A stretch of 33,410 bases of DNA from an uncultured Oscillospiraceae bacterium (lineage in GTDB: Bacteria; Bacillota; Clostridia; Oscillospirales; Ruminococcaceae), in the NCBI GenBank assembly GCA_900542145.1, contig UQMF01000023.1, positions 1-33,410 on the forward strand, written 5' to 3'. The notes beneath the pieces were generated by a model. The model did not search any database. It was not told where the DNA came from and was given only the letters and a program-made list of their open reading frames with translations. The position numbers and the translations under genes were made by a program. Position 1 is the stretch's first letter, and each line of letters starts with the position of its first letter. Positions 20,694-29,244 of the stretch are shown in pieces.

Positions 20694-22475
20694 TCACACG
20701 ATCTCGCTGTTGGGCTCGCCGCTGGTGACGATCCCCTTGTCGGCGTCGATGGTGACTGCGGTGCCGGAGCGGAGTATCTGCGTCGCATTGGAGGCTCCCA
20801 CGATCACCGGGATATCCAGCGTCTTTCCGACGATGGCTGCATGGCTGTCGTCGCCGCGCTCCTCGGTGATTATTCCCTTGGCGGTCTTGAGCAGGGGGAG
20901 TATTGCGTTGCTGGTGCGCGGAATTACGAGAATCTCGCCGGAATTGAACTGCTTCTGCGCTTCCTCCTCATTCTTGCATACGCACGCGGTGGCGGTCACG
21001 GAACCTCCGGTCGCACCCGTGCCGGTAACGAGAACATCGCCGACGATGTGCACCTTCATGAGGTTGGTCGTGCCGGATACGCCCAGGGGAACGCCGGCGG
21101 TGATGACTACCAGGTCGCCGTTGTGCAGGAGTCCGGCTTCCACTGCCTTCTGGACTGCGTGGTGGATAAGGTCATCGGTGGAGGTCATGCGCTCCTCCGC
21201 CATCAGCGGAATTACGCCCCAGGAAAGCGCTTGCTGGCGCAGCGTGGTTTCGCTGGTGGTGCAGGAGATTATCGGGCACTCCGGGCGGTAGCGTGAGAGC
21301 ATACGGGCAGTGGTGCCGGTCTTGGTGACGGTGATTATCGCAGTCGCGCCGAGATCCATTGCAGCCGATACGGTCGCATGGGAGATCGCGGTGGATACGT
21401 TTACCACGTCCGGATTCTCCAGCTTGTAGAAGCGCTTCTTGTAGTCGATCGCCTTCTCGGTGGTTTCCGCAATGAGCGCCATGGTGCGGACTGCTTCAAC
21501 AGGGTGGAGTCCTGCCGCGGTTTCGCCGGAGAGCATGATGGCGCTGGTTCCGTCGTAGATGGCGTTGGCAACGTCGGTGGTTTCCGCACGGGTGGGGCGC
21601 GGATTCTTGATCATGGACTCCAGCATCTGGGTGGCGGTAATTACCTGCTTGTTGGCATTGTAGCCCTTCTTTATCAGCATTTTCTGGAGCTGCGGAATCT
21701 CCTCAAACGGTATTTCTACGCCCATGTCGCCGCGGGCAACCATGATACCGTCGGCAACATGAAGGATAGAGTCGATGTTGCGCACGCCGTCGCCGCTTTC
21801 AATCTTTGCGATGATGCGGATATCCGGGCGGCCTTCCTCCTCAAGTATCTTACGGACGGCGAGGATATCCTCGGCGCAGGTGACGAAGCTTGCGGCAACG
21901 AAGTCGAAGTTTTCCTGGGCGGCAAAGCGGATATCGCTCTCGTCCACCTCGCTGATGTAGGGCATAGAGAGTTTCACGCCGGGGACGTTCACGCCCTTGT
22001 TGTCGGAGAGCACGCCGCCGTTGAGTACGGAGCAGAGAATATCGGAGGTGCCGTCGCCGTTGTCCCTGATCTCGGTGCAGCGGAGGATTATATTGCCGTC
22101 GTCGATAAGTATACGGGTGCCTGCGGCGATATCCCCGGGCAGTCCCTTGTAGCTTACGGAAGCACGCTCAGCGGTGCCCTCCTCCTCGCGAGTGGTGAGG
22201 GTGAATGTGTCACCGGTCTTTATCTCGGGCTTTGCGCCGCCCTTGAACTTGCGCAGCCTTACCTCAGGACCCTTGGTGTCCAGCAGGGTGGCCACGGGCT
22301 GGCCTGCCTCCCTGGCAATGCGTATTACGCGGTCGTGATCGATCTTGTGGCTCTCGTGAGTCCCGTGGGAAAAGTTCTGACGGGCAACGTTCATGCCGTT
22401 GTCGATGAGCGCACGCAGGATCTTGTCGTCCTTTGTCGCAGGTCCCAGGGTGCATACGATCTTGGTTCTTCTCAT
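20694..22475 (-). CDS. pyk: pyruvate kinase with C-terminal PEP-utiliser mobile domain
   Basis: A 593-aa enzyme that makes pyruvate and ATP from phosphoenolpyruvate and ADP, the last step of glycolysis. The TIM-barrel and lid start MRRTKIVCTLGPA, with ARQNFSHG, DTKGPEVRL, AKIESGDGV and VARGDMGVEIP. The allosteric C domain follows (ISHATVSAAMDLGATAIITV). The last 110 residues add a PEP-utilising mobile-domain unit (LLKTAKGIITEERGDDSHAA), as in many Firmicutes pyruvate kinases, which makes the protein longer than the usual 470 residues. GGAGTG precedes the start at 22475. Its own promoter and terminator make it monocistronic. Confidence 0.97.
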   Translation of the reverse strand: MRRTKIVCTLGPATKDDKILRALIDNGMNVARQNFSHGTHESHKIDHDRVIRIAREAGQPVATLLDTKGPEVRLRKFKGGAKPEIKTGDTFTLTTREEEGTAERASVSYKGLPGDIAAGTRILIDDGNIILRCTEIRDNGDGTSDILCSVLNGGVLSDNKGVNVPGVKLSMPYISEVDESDIRFAAQENFDFVAASFVTCAEDILAVRKILEEEGRPDIRIIAKIESGDGVRNIDSILHVADGIMVARGDMGVEIPFEEIPQLQKMLIKKGYNANKQVITATQMLESMIKNPRPTRAETTDVANAIYDGTSAIMLSGETAAGLHPVEAVRTMALIAETTEKAIDYKKRFYKLENPDVVNVSTAISHATVSAAMDLGATAIITVTKTGTTARMLSRYRPECPIISCTTSETTLRQQALSWGVIPLMAEERMTSTDDLIHHAVQKAVEAGLLHNGDLVVITAGVPLGVSGTTNLMKVHIVGDVLVTGTGATGGSVTATACVCKNEEEAQKQFNSGEILVIPRTSNAILPLLKTAKGIITEERGDDSHAAIVGKTLDIPVIVGASNATQILRSGTAVTIDADKGIVTSGEPNSEIV

Positions 22476-22549
22476 AGTTGTACACTCCGATCTTTTTATA
22501 TAGGGTCAGCACATTGTGCCGGTATGGGCGAATAATGGTATTCTTGATT

Positions 22550-22578
22550 ATTATACCATTTTTCGGGAAATAAATCAA
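22550..22578 (-). promoter_or_regulatory. promoter of pyk
   Basis: Minus strand TTGATT (22573-22578), 17-bp spacer, TATAAT (22550-22555). The leader before ATG 22475 is about 68 bases. The stretch 22579-22828 upstream has no ORF or other clear feature. Confidence 0.8.
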
Positions 22579-22828
22579 GAGCGTTATATTAAAAATCTGA
22601 AAAGCTATTGTTAAATCTGTGTAAAATCCGCTGTGCCATAGTATTATGAACAAAAAGGACACCGTGTTTTTATCAGATTTTCACATAGTGCACTTGAAGA
22701 ATTCACTATTCCCCTGTAAAATATGTATTGTAAAGCAGAGATGAAATAAATCGGGACACAGCAAAGCCGCTTTACATTTATTCGCTAACCGCACCTTTTC
22801 ATATAATTACCAACCAAACCAGCATCAG

Positions 22829-22852
22829 ACCCCTGTGAGAGATCACAGGGGT
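22829..22852. terminator. hairpin between pyk and the Na/Pi cotransporter gene
   Basis: ACCCCTGTGA (22829-22838), loop GAGA, TCACAGGGGT (22843-22852), with outer CATCA/TGATG pairing. It is near-symmetric, with only a weak T tract, and can act as backup terminator for the cotransporter gene. Confidence 0.55.
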
Positions 22853-22877
22853 TTGATGTTTATACGGAACCATAAAG

Positions 22878-22908
22878 AAAACCGCCGGGCATTTTGCCAG
22901 GCGGTTTT
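22878..22908 (-). terminator. terminator of the Na/Pi cotransporter gene
   Basis: AAAACCGCC (22878-22886) pairs with GGCGGTTTT (22900-22908), giving an A-run and T-run on both sides. The minus-strand T tract follows directly, six bases after the stop codon. Confidence 0.85.
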
Positions 22909-22913
22909 ATCTG

Positions 22914-24680
22914 TTAATCCGGAAGAATATATTTCTTGGAGTAGTCGTTGAACTCGTCCATAAACTCGGAACGATCCAGCTTCTTCAGCTCGTTCATGTA
23001 CTCGTGCGTGTCCATACTGTTGTCGTTGATCTGAATGAGGTAGACAGCGATGTTGGAGCAGTGGTCGGATACCCTCTCGAAATTCGTCAGCAGATCCTGG
23101 AGGATAAATCCAAGCTCGATGGTGCACTTTCCGGAGCGCAGACGCTCGATGTGTCTGGATTTCAGCTCGTTGCGCAGCTGGTCGATAACGTCCTCAAGGG
23201 GCTCGACGCACTTCGCAAGGTTCACGTCCGCCTTGATGAAGGAATTGATCGACATGTCCAGTATCTCGCTGACAGCCTTTATCATCACCTTCAGCTCCCT
23301 GAGAGCCTGGTCGGAGAACTTTATCTTCTTGGTGTGCATTTCCCCGGCAGCTTCAATTATGTTCACCGCGTGGTCGGAGATACGCTCCAGGTCGCCTATG
23401 GTGTGCAGCATCATGGATACGATCTTGCTGTCCGTTTCGGAGAGATCCTTGGAGCTTATTTTCAGAATATAGGAGCCTATCTTGTCCTCGTACAGGTCGA
23501 TGGAATTCTCGTTGTCGATGACCTCGTTGCACTTCTTCTGGTCGTATTCCATCACCACTTCAAGCGATGTACGCAGTGTTTCCATGGTAAGCTCCGCCAT
23601 GCGAATGCTTACGTTGCGGCACTGCTCAATGGCAACGGAGGGAGTCTTGAGCAGACGCTCGTCCAGCATGGGAGCGTCCTGCTTCTTCTCGCCGGGCTTG
23701 TCCCGGACTGTAAGACAGGCGAGCCTTTCCAGCTGCTTTGTGAAAGGCAGGAAAAGCGCCGTGGTCAGTACGTTGAAGCCGGTGTGGATAACCGCGATCC
23801 CGACAGCATTTAGGGAATCCTGCATAAACGGGAGGTCAATGAACGCATTGATGAGGTAGAACACCGACAGGAACAGCACCGTGCCGATAACGTTGAAGTA
23901 GAGGTGCACCACCGCGACTCGCTTCGCAGGCTTGTTGGCGCCGATTGAGGAAATGAGCGCGGTCACGCAGGAGCCGATATTCTGCCCCAGCAGAAGCGGC
24001 AGCGCAATGGCGTATGTGACCTTTCCGGTGGAGATCGCGATGGACTGGAGGATACCGATGGACGCGGAGGAGGACTGCAGCACGGCAGTCAGCACGGCGC
24101 CGGCGATAACGCCCAGTATCGGATTGGAGAACATCATCAGGATATTGCAGAAGGTTTCGTTCTGCTCAAGTCCTGCGGTCGCGGAGGACATGGCGTTCAT
24201 GCCGAACATCAGCACCGCGAATCCGGCGAGTATCGTACCGATGGTCTTTTTCCGGTCGGATTTCGTGAACATTATCAGTATCACGCCGATGACCGCGAGT
24301 ATAGGTGTGAATGTCGTGGGCTTCAGGAGGTTCAGGACGCTGAATCCCTCGGAGCCGTCGATGGACTGAAGGCTCAGCAGCCAGCTGGTCGCGGTGGTGC
24401 CTATGTTAGCACCCATGATAACTCCGATCGCCTGTGAAAGCTTCATCAGCCCGGAGTTCACGAATCCGATTATCATTACGGTCGTGGCGGCGGAGGACTG
24501 GATAACCGCTGTGATTATCGCGCCCAGCACCACGCCCTTGATGGGTCTTGAGGTCGCCTTTTCAAGCCAGTGTTCGAGTTTTCCGCCGGCGAGTTTCTCC
24601 AGGGCGGCGCTGAGGGTGTGCATTCCGAAAAGGAACAGAGCGATACCACCCAGCAGGTTCAGTACATCATAGACACTCAT
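22914..24680 (-). CDS. Na/Pi cotransporter family protein with PhoU domain
   Basis: A 588-aa membrane protein. Residues 1-310 hold two inverted Na/Pi-cotransporter repeats with the QSS signatures (QSSAATTVMIIGF and QSSSASIGILQSI) and GANIGTTATSW / GQNIGSCVTAL. The C-terminal 240 residues form a PhoU-like helical bundle (ENSIDLYEDKIGSYILKI, IGDLERISDHAVNI, NFERVSDHCSNIAVY), which often regulates phosphate uptake. It imports phosphate with sodium. GGGAG precedes ATG 24680. Monocistronic between its own promoter and terminator. Family is clear; whether it truly moves phosphate is inferred from the PhoU fusion. Confidence 0.93.
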   Translation of the reverse strand: MSVYDVLNLLGGIALFLFGMHTLSAALEKLAGGKLEHWLEKATSRPIKGVVLGAIITAVIQSSAATTVMIIGFVNSGLMKLSQAIGVIMGANIGTTATSWLLSLQSIDGSEGFSVLNLLKPTTFTPILAVIGVILIMFTKSDRKKTIGTILAGFAVLMFGMNAMSSATAGLEQNETFCNILMMFSNPILGVIAGAVLTAVLQSSSASIGILQSIAISTGKVTYAIALPLLLGQNIGSCVTALISSIGANKPAKRVAVVHLYFNVIGTVLFLSVFYLINAFIDLPFMQDSLNAVGIAVIHTGFNVLTTALFLPFTKQLERLACLTVRDKPGEKKQDAPMLDERLLKTPSVAIEQCRNVSIRMAELTMETLRTSLEVVMEYDQKKCNEVIDNENSIDLYEDKIGSYILKISSKDLSETDSKIVSMMLHTIGDLERISDHAVNIIEAAGEMHTKKIKFSDQALRELKVMIKAVSEILDMSINSFIKADVNLAKCVEPLEDVIDQLRNELKSRHIERLRSGKCTIELGFILQDLLTNFERVSDHCSNIAVYLIQINDNSMDTHEYMNELKKLDRSEFMDEFNDYSKKYILPD

Positions 24681-24751
24681 TTCAATTCTCCCGTGATCAA
24701 CGATCTTTCTTTATCGTCTGGATTTAACATTGTTTTTTCCCATACAACATA

Positions 24752-24780
24752 ATTATACATGATTTTTCTGAAATTGTACA
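24752..24780 (-). promoter_or_regulatory. promoter of the Na/Pi cotransporter gene
   Basis: Minus strand TGTACA (24775-24780), 17-bp spacer, TATAAT (24752-24757). The stretch 24781-24981 upstream, which also leads into the divergent M23 gene, shows an inverted repeat GAATA..TATTC (about 24887-24904) and no ORF. Confidence 0.6.
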
Positions 24781-24981
24781 GTGGTTTATCGAAATTTTAA
24801 TATATTTTTGTTTTTTTGTTGATAAAGCACAAATCTGCCCGGGAGTATTGAGCGGATATTTCTTAATGCAGGAAACGATGGCAGAATAATTGGAAATATT
24901 CTGGCTAAACTATAACCGAGCCGGGACAGGATGTTCCCAGAGATCTGAAAATTCTGACCTGAAAAGAAAGGAAATATCATC

Positions 24982-25707
24982 ATGAAAAAAGACAGGAACA
25001 AGAAATCGCTCAACACCAAGGCGTTCGCGGCGGCTGCAATACTCGGGGCGGCGGCTATCGCGGCTGCTTCCTACGCGGCGTATAACCGCGCCATGAGCGG
25101 ACTTACTCCCACCACCAGTACCACCAGCCAGAATACATGGGTGTTCAGCGCTCCGGAGGATACGCCCGTGGACGTGCCGCAATCCGGGGTGGAGCGCGAG
25201 GAGAGCAGCGTTCCCGAGGTTTCCGGAGTTTCTGAGGCAGAAGCTGCGGAGATCGTCACCGAGGAGGCTGAGGAAGTCAACAAGCCCGTGAAATCCGAAG
25301 CACGGAACATCATGCCGGTGGAGGGCGAGGTTTCCCACCCGTTCAGCAACGGGGAGCTGGTGAAATCCGAAACGCTGGGGGTATGGAAGACCCATGACGG
25401 CTGCGATATACTCTGTCCGCTGGGTACTGACGTGCGCTCCATGTCCGCAGGCACCGTCACCGAGATCAAGGACGATCCCCTGTGGGGAATTGTGGTCGTT
25501 ATCGAGCAGGACAACGGGCTGACCGTGGAATACTGCGGACTGTCGAAGGAGCTTGAGATCAAGACCGGGCAGCAGGTGAGCGAGGGCGAGATCATAGGCA
25601 AGACCTCCGACACATGCCAGGTGGAAATCGTCCAGCAGCCGCACCTCCATCTCGGGGTGAAGCAGGGCGGCAAGTGGATCGACCCGATGTCCGTTATCGG
25701 CGGTTGA
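24982..25707 (+). CDS. SpoIIQ-like membrane-anchored M23 (LytM) peptidase
   Basis: A 241-aa protein. A basic N-terminus and a single membrane segment (about 14-34) are followed by a Ser/Thr/Glu linker (40-110). The M23 domain (115-238) has all zinc-ligand motifs: HDGCD (His138, Asp142) and HLHLG (His221, His223). The sequence VTEIKDDPLWGIVVVIEQDNG is typical of SpoIIQ, the forespore protein that binds SpoIIIAH during engulfment. Bacillus SpoIIQ has lost zinc residues, whereas clostridial forms keep them, as here. AAAGGA precedes ATG 24982. The stop codon is shared with the -35 box of the next gene's promoter. It could alternatively be a vegetative cell-wall endopeptidase. Confidence 0.8.
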   Translation: MKKDRNKKSLNTKAFAAAAILGAAAIAAASYAAYNRAMSGLTPTTSTTSQNTWVFSAPEDTPVDVPQSGVEREESSVPEVSGVSEAEAAEIVTEEAEEVNKPVKSEARNIMPVEGEVSHPFSNGELVKSETLGVWKTHDGCDILCPLGTDVRSMSAGTVTEIKDDPLWGIVVVIEQDNGLTVEYCGLSKELEIKTGQQVSEGEIIGKTSDTCQVEIVQQPHLHLGVKQGGKWIDPMSVIGG

Positions 25708-25732
25708 CAATTCAGCGCAAATACCTTATAAT
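25704..25732 (+). promoter_or_regulatory. perfect consensus promoter of dtd, overlapping the M23 stop codon
   Basis: TTGACA (25704-25709), 17-bp spacer, TATAAT (25727-25732). The TGA inside the -35 box is the stop codon of the upstream gene. Confidence 0.85.
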
Positions 25733-25733
25733 A

Positions 25734-25764
25734 ATGGTGCACTCAGATGTGCACCATTTTTTTT
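25734..25764 (+). terminator. terminator placed just after the dtd promoter
   Basis: ATGGTGCAC (25734-25742), loop TCAGAT, GTGCACCAT (25749-25757), then a run of eight T. Transcription from the dtd promoter should begin at about 25739, inside the 5' arm, leaving only a short stem; readthrough transcripts from the M23 gene would carry the full hairpin. Confidence 0.85.
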
Positions 25765-25784
25765 CGGAAATGAGGACTGCGGTA

Positions 25785-26219
25785 ATGAAGCTTGTGATAC
25801 AGCGCTGCGAGAGCGCTTCGGTGAGCGTTGACGGAAAGATCGTCGGACAGATAGGTCAGGGATTCCTGGTGCTGCTCGGTATCGGACAGGAGGATACTGA
25901 AACGGACTGCGACCGCCTGGCGGCTAAGATGATCGGGCTGCGGATATTCTCGGACGAGAACGGAAAGACCAACCTCTCCCTGAAGGACGTCGGAGGTTCG
26001 CTGCTGGTGATCTCGCAGTTCACGCTGTACGCCGACACCCGGAAGGGGCACCGCCCGAACTTTCTCATGGCGAAGGAGCCGGTGGAGGCAGAGCGCCTTT
26101 ACAGGTACTTCGTGGAGGTCTGCCGGAAGTCCGTGCCGGAAGTGCAGACCGGAGAATTCGGCGCCGATATGAAGGTCAGCCTGGTGAACGACGGTCCGTT
26201 CACGATCATTCTGGAATAA
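25785..26219 (+). CDS. dtd: D-aminoacyl-tRNA deacylase
   Basis: A 144-aa enzyme starting MKLVIQRCESASV, as Dtd proteins do. It hydrolyses D-amino acids (and glycine mischarged on tRNA-Ala) from tRNA and so protects translation. Seen motifs are LVLLGIGQEDTE, MIGLRIFSDENGKTNLSL, the hallmark SQFTLYADTRKGHRPNF, and a C-terminal GPFTIILE where most family members read GPVT. Start 25785 is preferred over the in-frame ATG at 25770 because the product then begins like other Dtd proteins and GAGG lies upstream. Monocistronic, with its own promoter. Confidence 0.95.
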   Translation: MKLVIQRCESASVSVDGKIVGQIGQGFLVLLGIGQEDTETDCDRLAAKMIGLRIFSDENGKTNLSLKDVGGSLLVISQFTLYADTRKGHRPNFLMAKEPVEAERLYRYFVEVCRKSVPEVQTGEFGADMKVSLVNDGPFTIILE

Positions 26220-26223
26220 AACG

Positions 26224-26257
26224 ATCCCCCTGCGTGAATCATTCTCCGCAGGGGGAT
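26224..26257. terminator. bidirectional terminator between dtd and the ABC ATPase
   Basis: ATCCCCCTGCG (26224-26234) pairs with CGCAGGGGGAT (26247-26257) between the two convergent stop codons (26219 and 26260). T tracts are weak, so efficiency is uncertain. Confidence 0.7.
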
Positions 26258-26259
26258 AT

Positions 26260-26928
26260 TCATGCTCCGGCTATCTTCCCGTCCGCTATCCGGATAAGGC
26301 GCTCGGCGTGCCGGGCGGCGTTCTCGTCGTGGGTTATCATGACGATGGTCTTTCCGCACAGGTGGAGCGCTTCAAGTATCTCGCAGATTATGCGCCCGGA
26401 GCGGCTGTCCAGGTTTCCGCAGGGCTCGTCCGCCAGTATCAGCGACGGGCGCGCCGCTATCGCCCGTGCTATCGCGGTGCGCTGCTGCTGTCCTCCGCTC
26501 ATCTCGCTGGGACGGTGGTCGGCGCGCTCCGCAAGACCTACCTGCTCCAGTGCTTCCAGGGCGGCTTCGCGGCGCTGCTTCCGGGGGACTCCCCGGTACA
26601 TCAGCGGAAGCTCTACGTTTTCCCGGGCGGTCAGGGTCGGTATCAGATTGAAGCTCTGGAACACGAATCCTATCCGGCTGCCGCGGATTCGGCTCAGCTG
26701 GCTGTCGTCCATCTTCGGGACCTCCTCCCCGTCCAGGATATAGCTCCCGGAGGTCGGGGAATCAAGGCAGCCAAGTATGTTCATCAGCGTGGATTTCCCA
26801 CTGCCGCTGGCTCCGCATATCGTGACGTACTCCCCGTCCGCGATGTCAAGGCTCACTCCGTCAAGCGCCTTTACGGTGATCCCTCCCACCGTGTAGTACC
26901 GGCGCAGGTCTACTGCTTTTATCGGCAT
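26260..26928 (-). CDS. ABC transporter ATP-binding protein (LolD/MacB/FtsE-like)
   Basis: A 222-aa ATPase subunit. Walker A GASGSGKST, Q-loop VFQSFNLIP, signature MSGGQQQRTAIARA, Walker B LILADEPCGNLD and switch His in ITHD are all intact. In most relatives DEPTGNLD is found; here Thr is replaced by Cys. This branch usually works with MacB/FtsX-type permeases in peptide or lipoprotein export, yet no permease gene follows. It is the second gene of an operon behind thiT (43-base gap). AGGAGG sits 7 bases before ATG 26928. ThiT normally uses the shared ECF ATPases, so this ATPase is probably not its motor. Confidence 0.87.
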   Translation of the reverse strand: MPIKAVDLRRYYTVGGITVKALDGVSLDIADGEYVTICGASGSGKSTLMNILGCLDSPTSGSYILDGEEVPKMDDSQLSRIRGSRIGFVFQSFNLIPTLTARENVELPLMYRGVPRKQRREAALEALEQVGLAERADHRPSEMSGGQQQRTAIARAIAARPSLILADEPCGNLDSRSGRIICEILEALHLCGKTIVMITHDENAARHAERLIRIADGKIAGA

Positions 26929-26971
26929 GTGCATTCCTCCTCTGGAGATATTCTGCACATATCAGGTGGGA

Positions 26972-27562
26972 TTATACGCCGGGTTTTTCCTGCCGCCCGT
27001 CGGGGTGCACCCGGAACAGCTTTGCGGCGTGCGGCTCCTTCAGCAGGAATATCGTGCCAAGTACCGTGAACGCGAATTCCGGCAGCATGTACGCGCTGTT
27101 GTATGCGAGGGAATACAGCACCAGGTTCCATTCCTCCGGCGCCCAGCTGGCGAAGAATATCGTTCCGCTGATGAAGTGGCTGACCAGCCGCAGGAATACC
27201 GCCAGCGCGATACCGGCGATGTATCCGGGCACGCCGTGCTTCCGGAATATGCCGGCAAATCCCAGGGCGGTGAACGCCAGGAGGTAGTCAAAGAGGATAC
27301 AGCCTGTCAGGGCAGCCGGGGTGAGTCCCCAGCCGGCGACCTCGCCTATCCCAAGCGCCAGCTGCGTGAGGGAATATGCAAACGCGCACAGGAATCCCCA
27401 GCGGCAGCCGAACATTATCGACAGCAGGCAGACGGGAAGCATGCTGAACAGCGTGACGGAACCTCCCAGTGGCATGTGGAATATAGTGACAAGGCTGAGC
27501 ACGGCGGAGAGTGCGATCATCACGGCGCTCAGCGTGAGTTTCTGGACTCTGGTGTTATTCAT
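26972..27562 (-). CDS. thiT: ECF transporter substrate-binding subunit ThiT (thiamine)
   Basis: A 196-aa integral membrane protein with about six hydrophobic segments. It matches ThiT, the thiamine S-component of energy-coupling-factor importers: LTLSAVMIALSAVLSLVTIF, GGSVTLFSMLPVCLLSI, a FDYLLAFTALGFAGIF segment, FISGTIFFASW, and YNSAYMLPEFAFTV near the C-terminus. S-components bind vitamin outside and dock to a shared EcfAA'T module encoded elsewhere. GGGAG precedes ATG 27562. No THI-box riboswitch could be found in the short leader, which is unusual for a thiamine uptake gene. Confidence 0.85.
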   Translation of the reverse strand: MNNTRVQKLTLSAVMIALSAVLSLVTIFHMPLGGSVTLFSMLPVCLLSIMFGCRWGFLCAFAYSLTQLALGIGEVAGWGLTPAALTGCILFDYLLAFTALGFAGIFRKHGVPGYIAGIALAVFLRLVSHFISGTIFFASWAPEEWNLVLYSLAYNSAYMLPEFAFTVLGTIFLLKEPHAAKLFRVHPDGRQEKPGV

Positions 27563-27587
27563 TCAGATTTCTCCCTTCATACCGGAG

Positions 27588-27616
27588 ATTATACCATAAA
27601 ATCGTGCATTTGTCTA
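27588..27616 (-). promoter_or_regulatory. promoter of thiT and the ABC ATPase gene
   Basis: Minus strand TAGACA (27611-27616), 17-bp spacer, TATAAT (27588-27593). The leader before ATG 27562 is only about 20 bases, too short to hold a TPP riboswitch. Confidence 0.8.
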
Positions 27617-27684
27617 CTCTATTATATGAGTTTGACTGTAAATTTTTTCGTTTACGCCCGATTTAACGTCGTTTCTGCTAATCG

Positions 27685-27856
27685 TTGGTAGAAAATATAA
27701 GTGTGAATGCCACTTTTTTTCTACCATTTTTTCTACCAAAATCACACGTTTTTTGATTTCTTTTTCTTGATTCCAATTTCGTTGATTATATTTTATAATG
27801 TTGACATCTGCGATTCTCCCGTACCTTCGGGACTATCGCTTTTCTTTTTTCTACCA
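27685..27856. repeat. repeated TTCTACCA motifs at the integrase end (candidate att/arm sites)
   Basis: TTTTTTCTACCA occurs as a perfect tandem pair (27715-27726, 27727-27738), once more inside the integrase 3' end (27845-27856), and inverted as TTGGTAGAAAAT (27685-27696). Such clusters beside a tyrosine integrase gene often are arm-type integrase binding sites near attL. The element boundary is therefore expected between the thiT promoter (27616) and 27793. Confidence 0.55.
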
Positions 27857-29190
27857 CCGGTCTTTTTGGGCGGTGTTTTACTTGCTGCCTTTGACGTTGA
27901 CTTTCTTCTTGTGGCCTTTTTCTTTTCGGCAGGCTTTTCAGCTTCAGGTTTATCCTCTGACTTACCGCCGAGAACCCTTGCGATCGTTTCAGCCGAATTG
28001 ACCTTTGCATTGTATTCCAAATGGCTATAAAGATTCGCTGTGATAGTAAAATTGCTATGTCCGAGCCATTCCTGAATAGCCTTCATCGGAACATCATGAG
28101 CAAGAAGCAAGCTCGCACAGGAATGACGGAGGTCATGGAAACGCAGATGCTTCAAACCATTTCGGGTAATGACGTAATGGAAGTGCTGTGTCACATACCC
28201 CGGCGAGAGCATATTGCCGTAGTTGTCACGACAGATAAATCCGTCGAACTCCTTGTTGTAGCTCTTTCCGCAAGCCTTTTTGAACTTGACTTCCGTTTTC
28301 TTCTTTTCAAGAAGCATTTCCTCAATGTGAGGAATCAGCGGAAGAGTTCTTCTTGTGGAATTGGTTTTCAGCCTGGTCTCTACAAAGATCTTCATCTCAC
28401 CGTTTTCGTCGTAGTCACTTACGATCTTACGCTGGATCGTGATAGTCTTGTTCTTGAAGTCGATTGCATCCCACCTCAGACCAAGTATCTCGCATCTTCT
28501 AAGACCATAATATGCTGCAATGTTCACTACAAGTTCCAGTTTGTCGCCCTTGAAAACCTCAAACAGTTCATTCAGCTCATCAGCATTGTAGAAGGTAGCT
28601 TCGTGCCTGTCAGCTCTCGGTACTACCAACTTGTCCATAGGGTGCTTTGGTATCAGTTCCATTTTTACAGCGTAGGCGAATGCGGAATGCAATGCCAGAT
28701 AATACTGCTTTGCGGTACTGCCCTTGCAGCCACTATCCAGTTTGTAGTTGAGATAGTTCTGAATGTGGTTATGATTGACCTGTCCAAGTGTGAGATTCGG
28801 ATAGTTTTCGTTAATGTACTCCATGTATCTCTTGCTAACCCTGCGGTAACAAAGGTGTGTGGTACGAGCTACATTCGGTTTGATGTATGTCAGCCACTCG
28901 GAAAAGAAATCATCGAGCAACATATTTGAAGTGGTTTCATCGCTCATCACAGCATACGGCACAGCGTTTGCAGACTTGACAGCGATCTCACCCGATGAAA
29001 TGCTCTTATCGAACTCCGCAACAATAGCATCGACTGCTTCTTTCAGAGCTTTCTTTGAACACCTCTCAGGCAATTCCGTGTTTACCCACTTACGCTTACG
29101 CTTTCCGCTGTGATCTTTATAGTCAAAGACAACATAATGCTTTCCGTTCTTCACGGAAGTAATGTATTTGTAAGGCAGACTTGCTTTCAT
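27793..29190 (-). CDS. tyrosine recombinase / integrase of an integrative element
   Basis: A 465-aa integrase. An N-terminal arm-binding segment (ITSVKNGKHYVVFDYKD) is followed by a SAM-like core-binding domain (about 85-190) and the catalytic domain with YYGLRRCEILGL (Arg231), HDLRHS (His352, Arg355), GHSNFTITANLYSHL (His378, nucleophile Tyr388). A Lys/Ala/Pro-rich basic tail of about 60 residues ends the protein. It inserts and excises the element by strand exchange through a phosphotyrosine bond. AGGAGG precedes ATG 29190. With the small HTH gene upstream it forms the usual xis-int pair of Tn916-like elements. Confidence 0.95.
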   Translation of the reverse strand: MKASLPYKYITSVKNGKHYVVFDYKDHSGKRKRKWVNTELPERCSKKALKEAVDAIVAEFDKSISSGEIAVKSANAVPYAVMSDETTSNMLLDDFFSEWLTYIKPNVARTTHLCYRRVSKRYMEYINENYPNLTLGQVNHNHIQNYLNYKLDSGCKGSTAKQYYLALHSAFAYAVKMELIPKHPMDKLVVPRADRHEATFYNADELNELFEVFKGDKLELVVNIAAYYGLRRCEILGLRWDAIDFKNKTITIQRKIVSDYDENGEMKIFVETRLKTNSTRRTLPLIPHIEEMLLEKKKTEVKFKKACGKSYNKEFDGFICRDNYGNMLSPGYVTQHFHYVITRNGLKHLRFHDLRHSCASLLLAHDVPMKAIQEWLGHSNFTITANLYSHLEYNAKVNSAETIARVLGGKSEDKPEAEKPAEKKKATRRKSTSKAASKTPPKKTGGRKKKSDSPEGTGESQMSTL

Positions 29191-29244
29191 TTCTAATATC
29201 CTCCTTTGAGTTGAAAGCGGTAGAAGTCTGCTGTTGACTACTCT

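Noticed and set aside
21378..22535. Long plus-strand frame opposite pyruvate kinase
   Set aside because: Shadow of a certain gene; Val/Gly/His-rich composition without domains.
27563..27620. TPP riboswitch ahead of thiT
   Set aside because: No THI-box motifs and the leader between promoter and start is about 20 bases.
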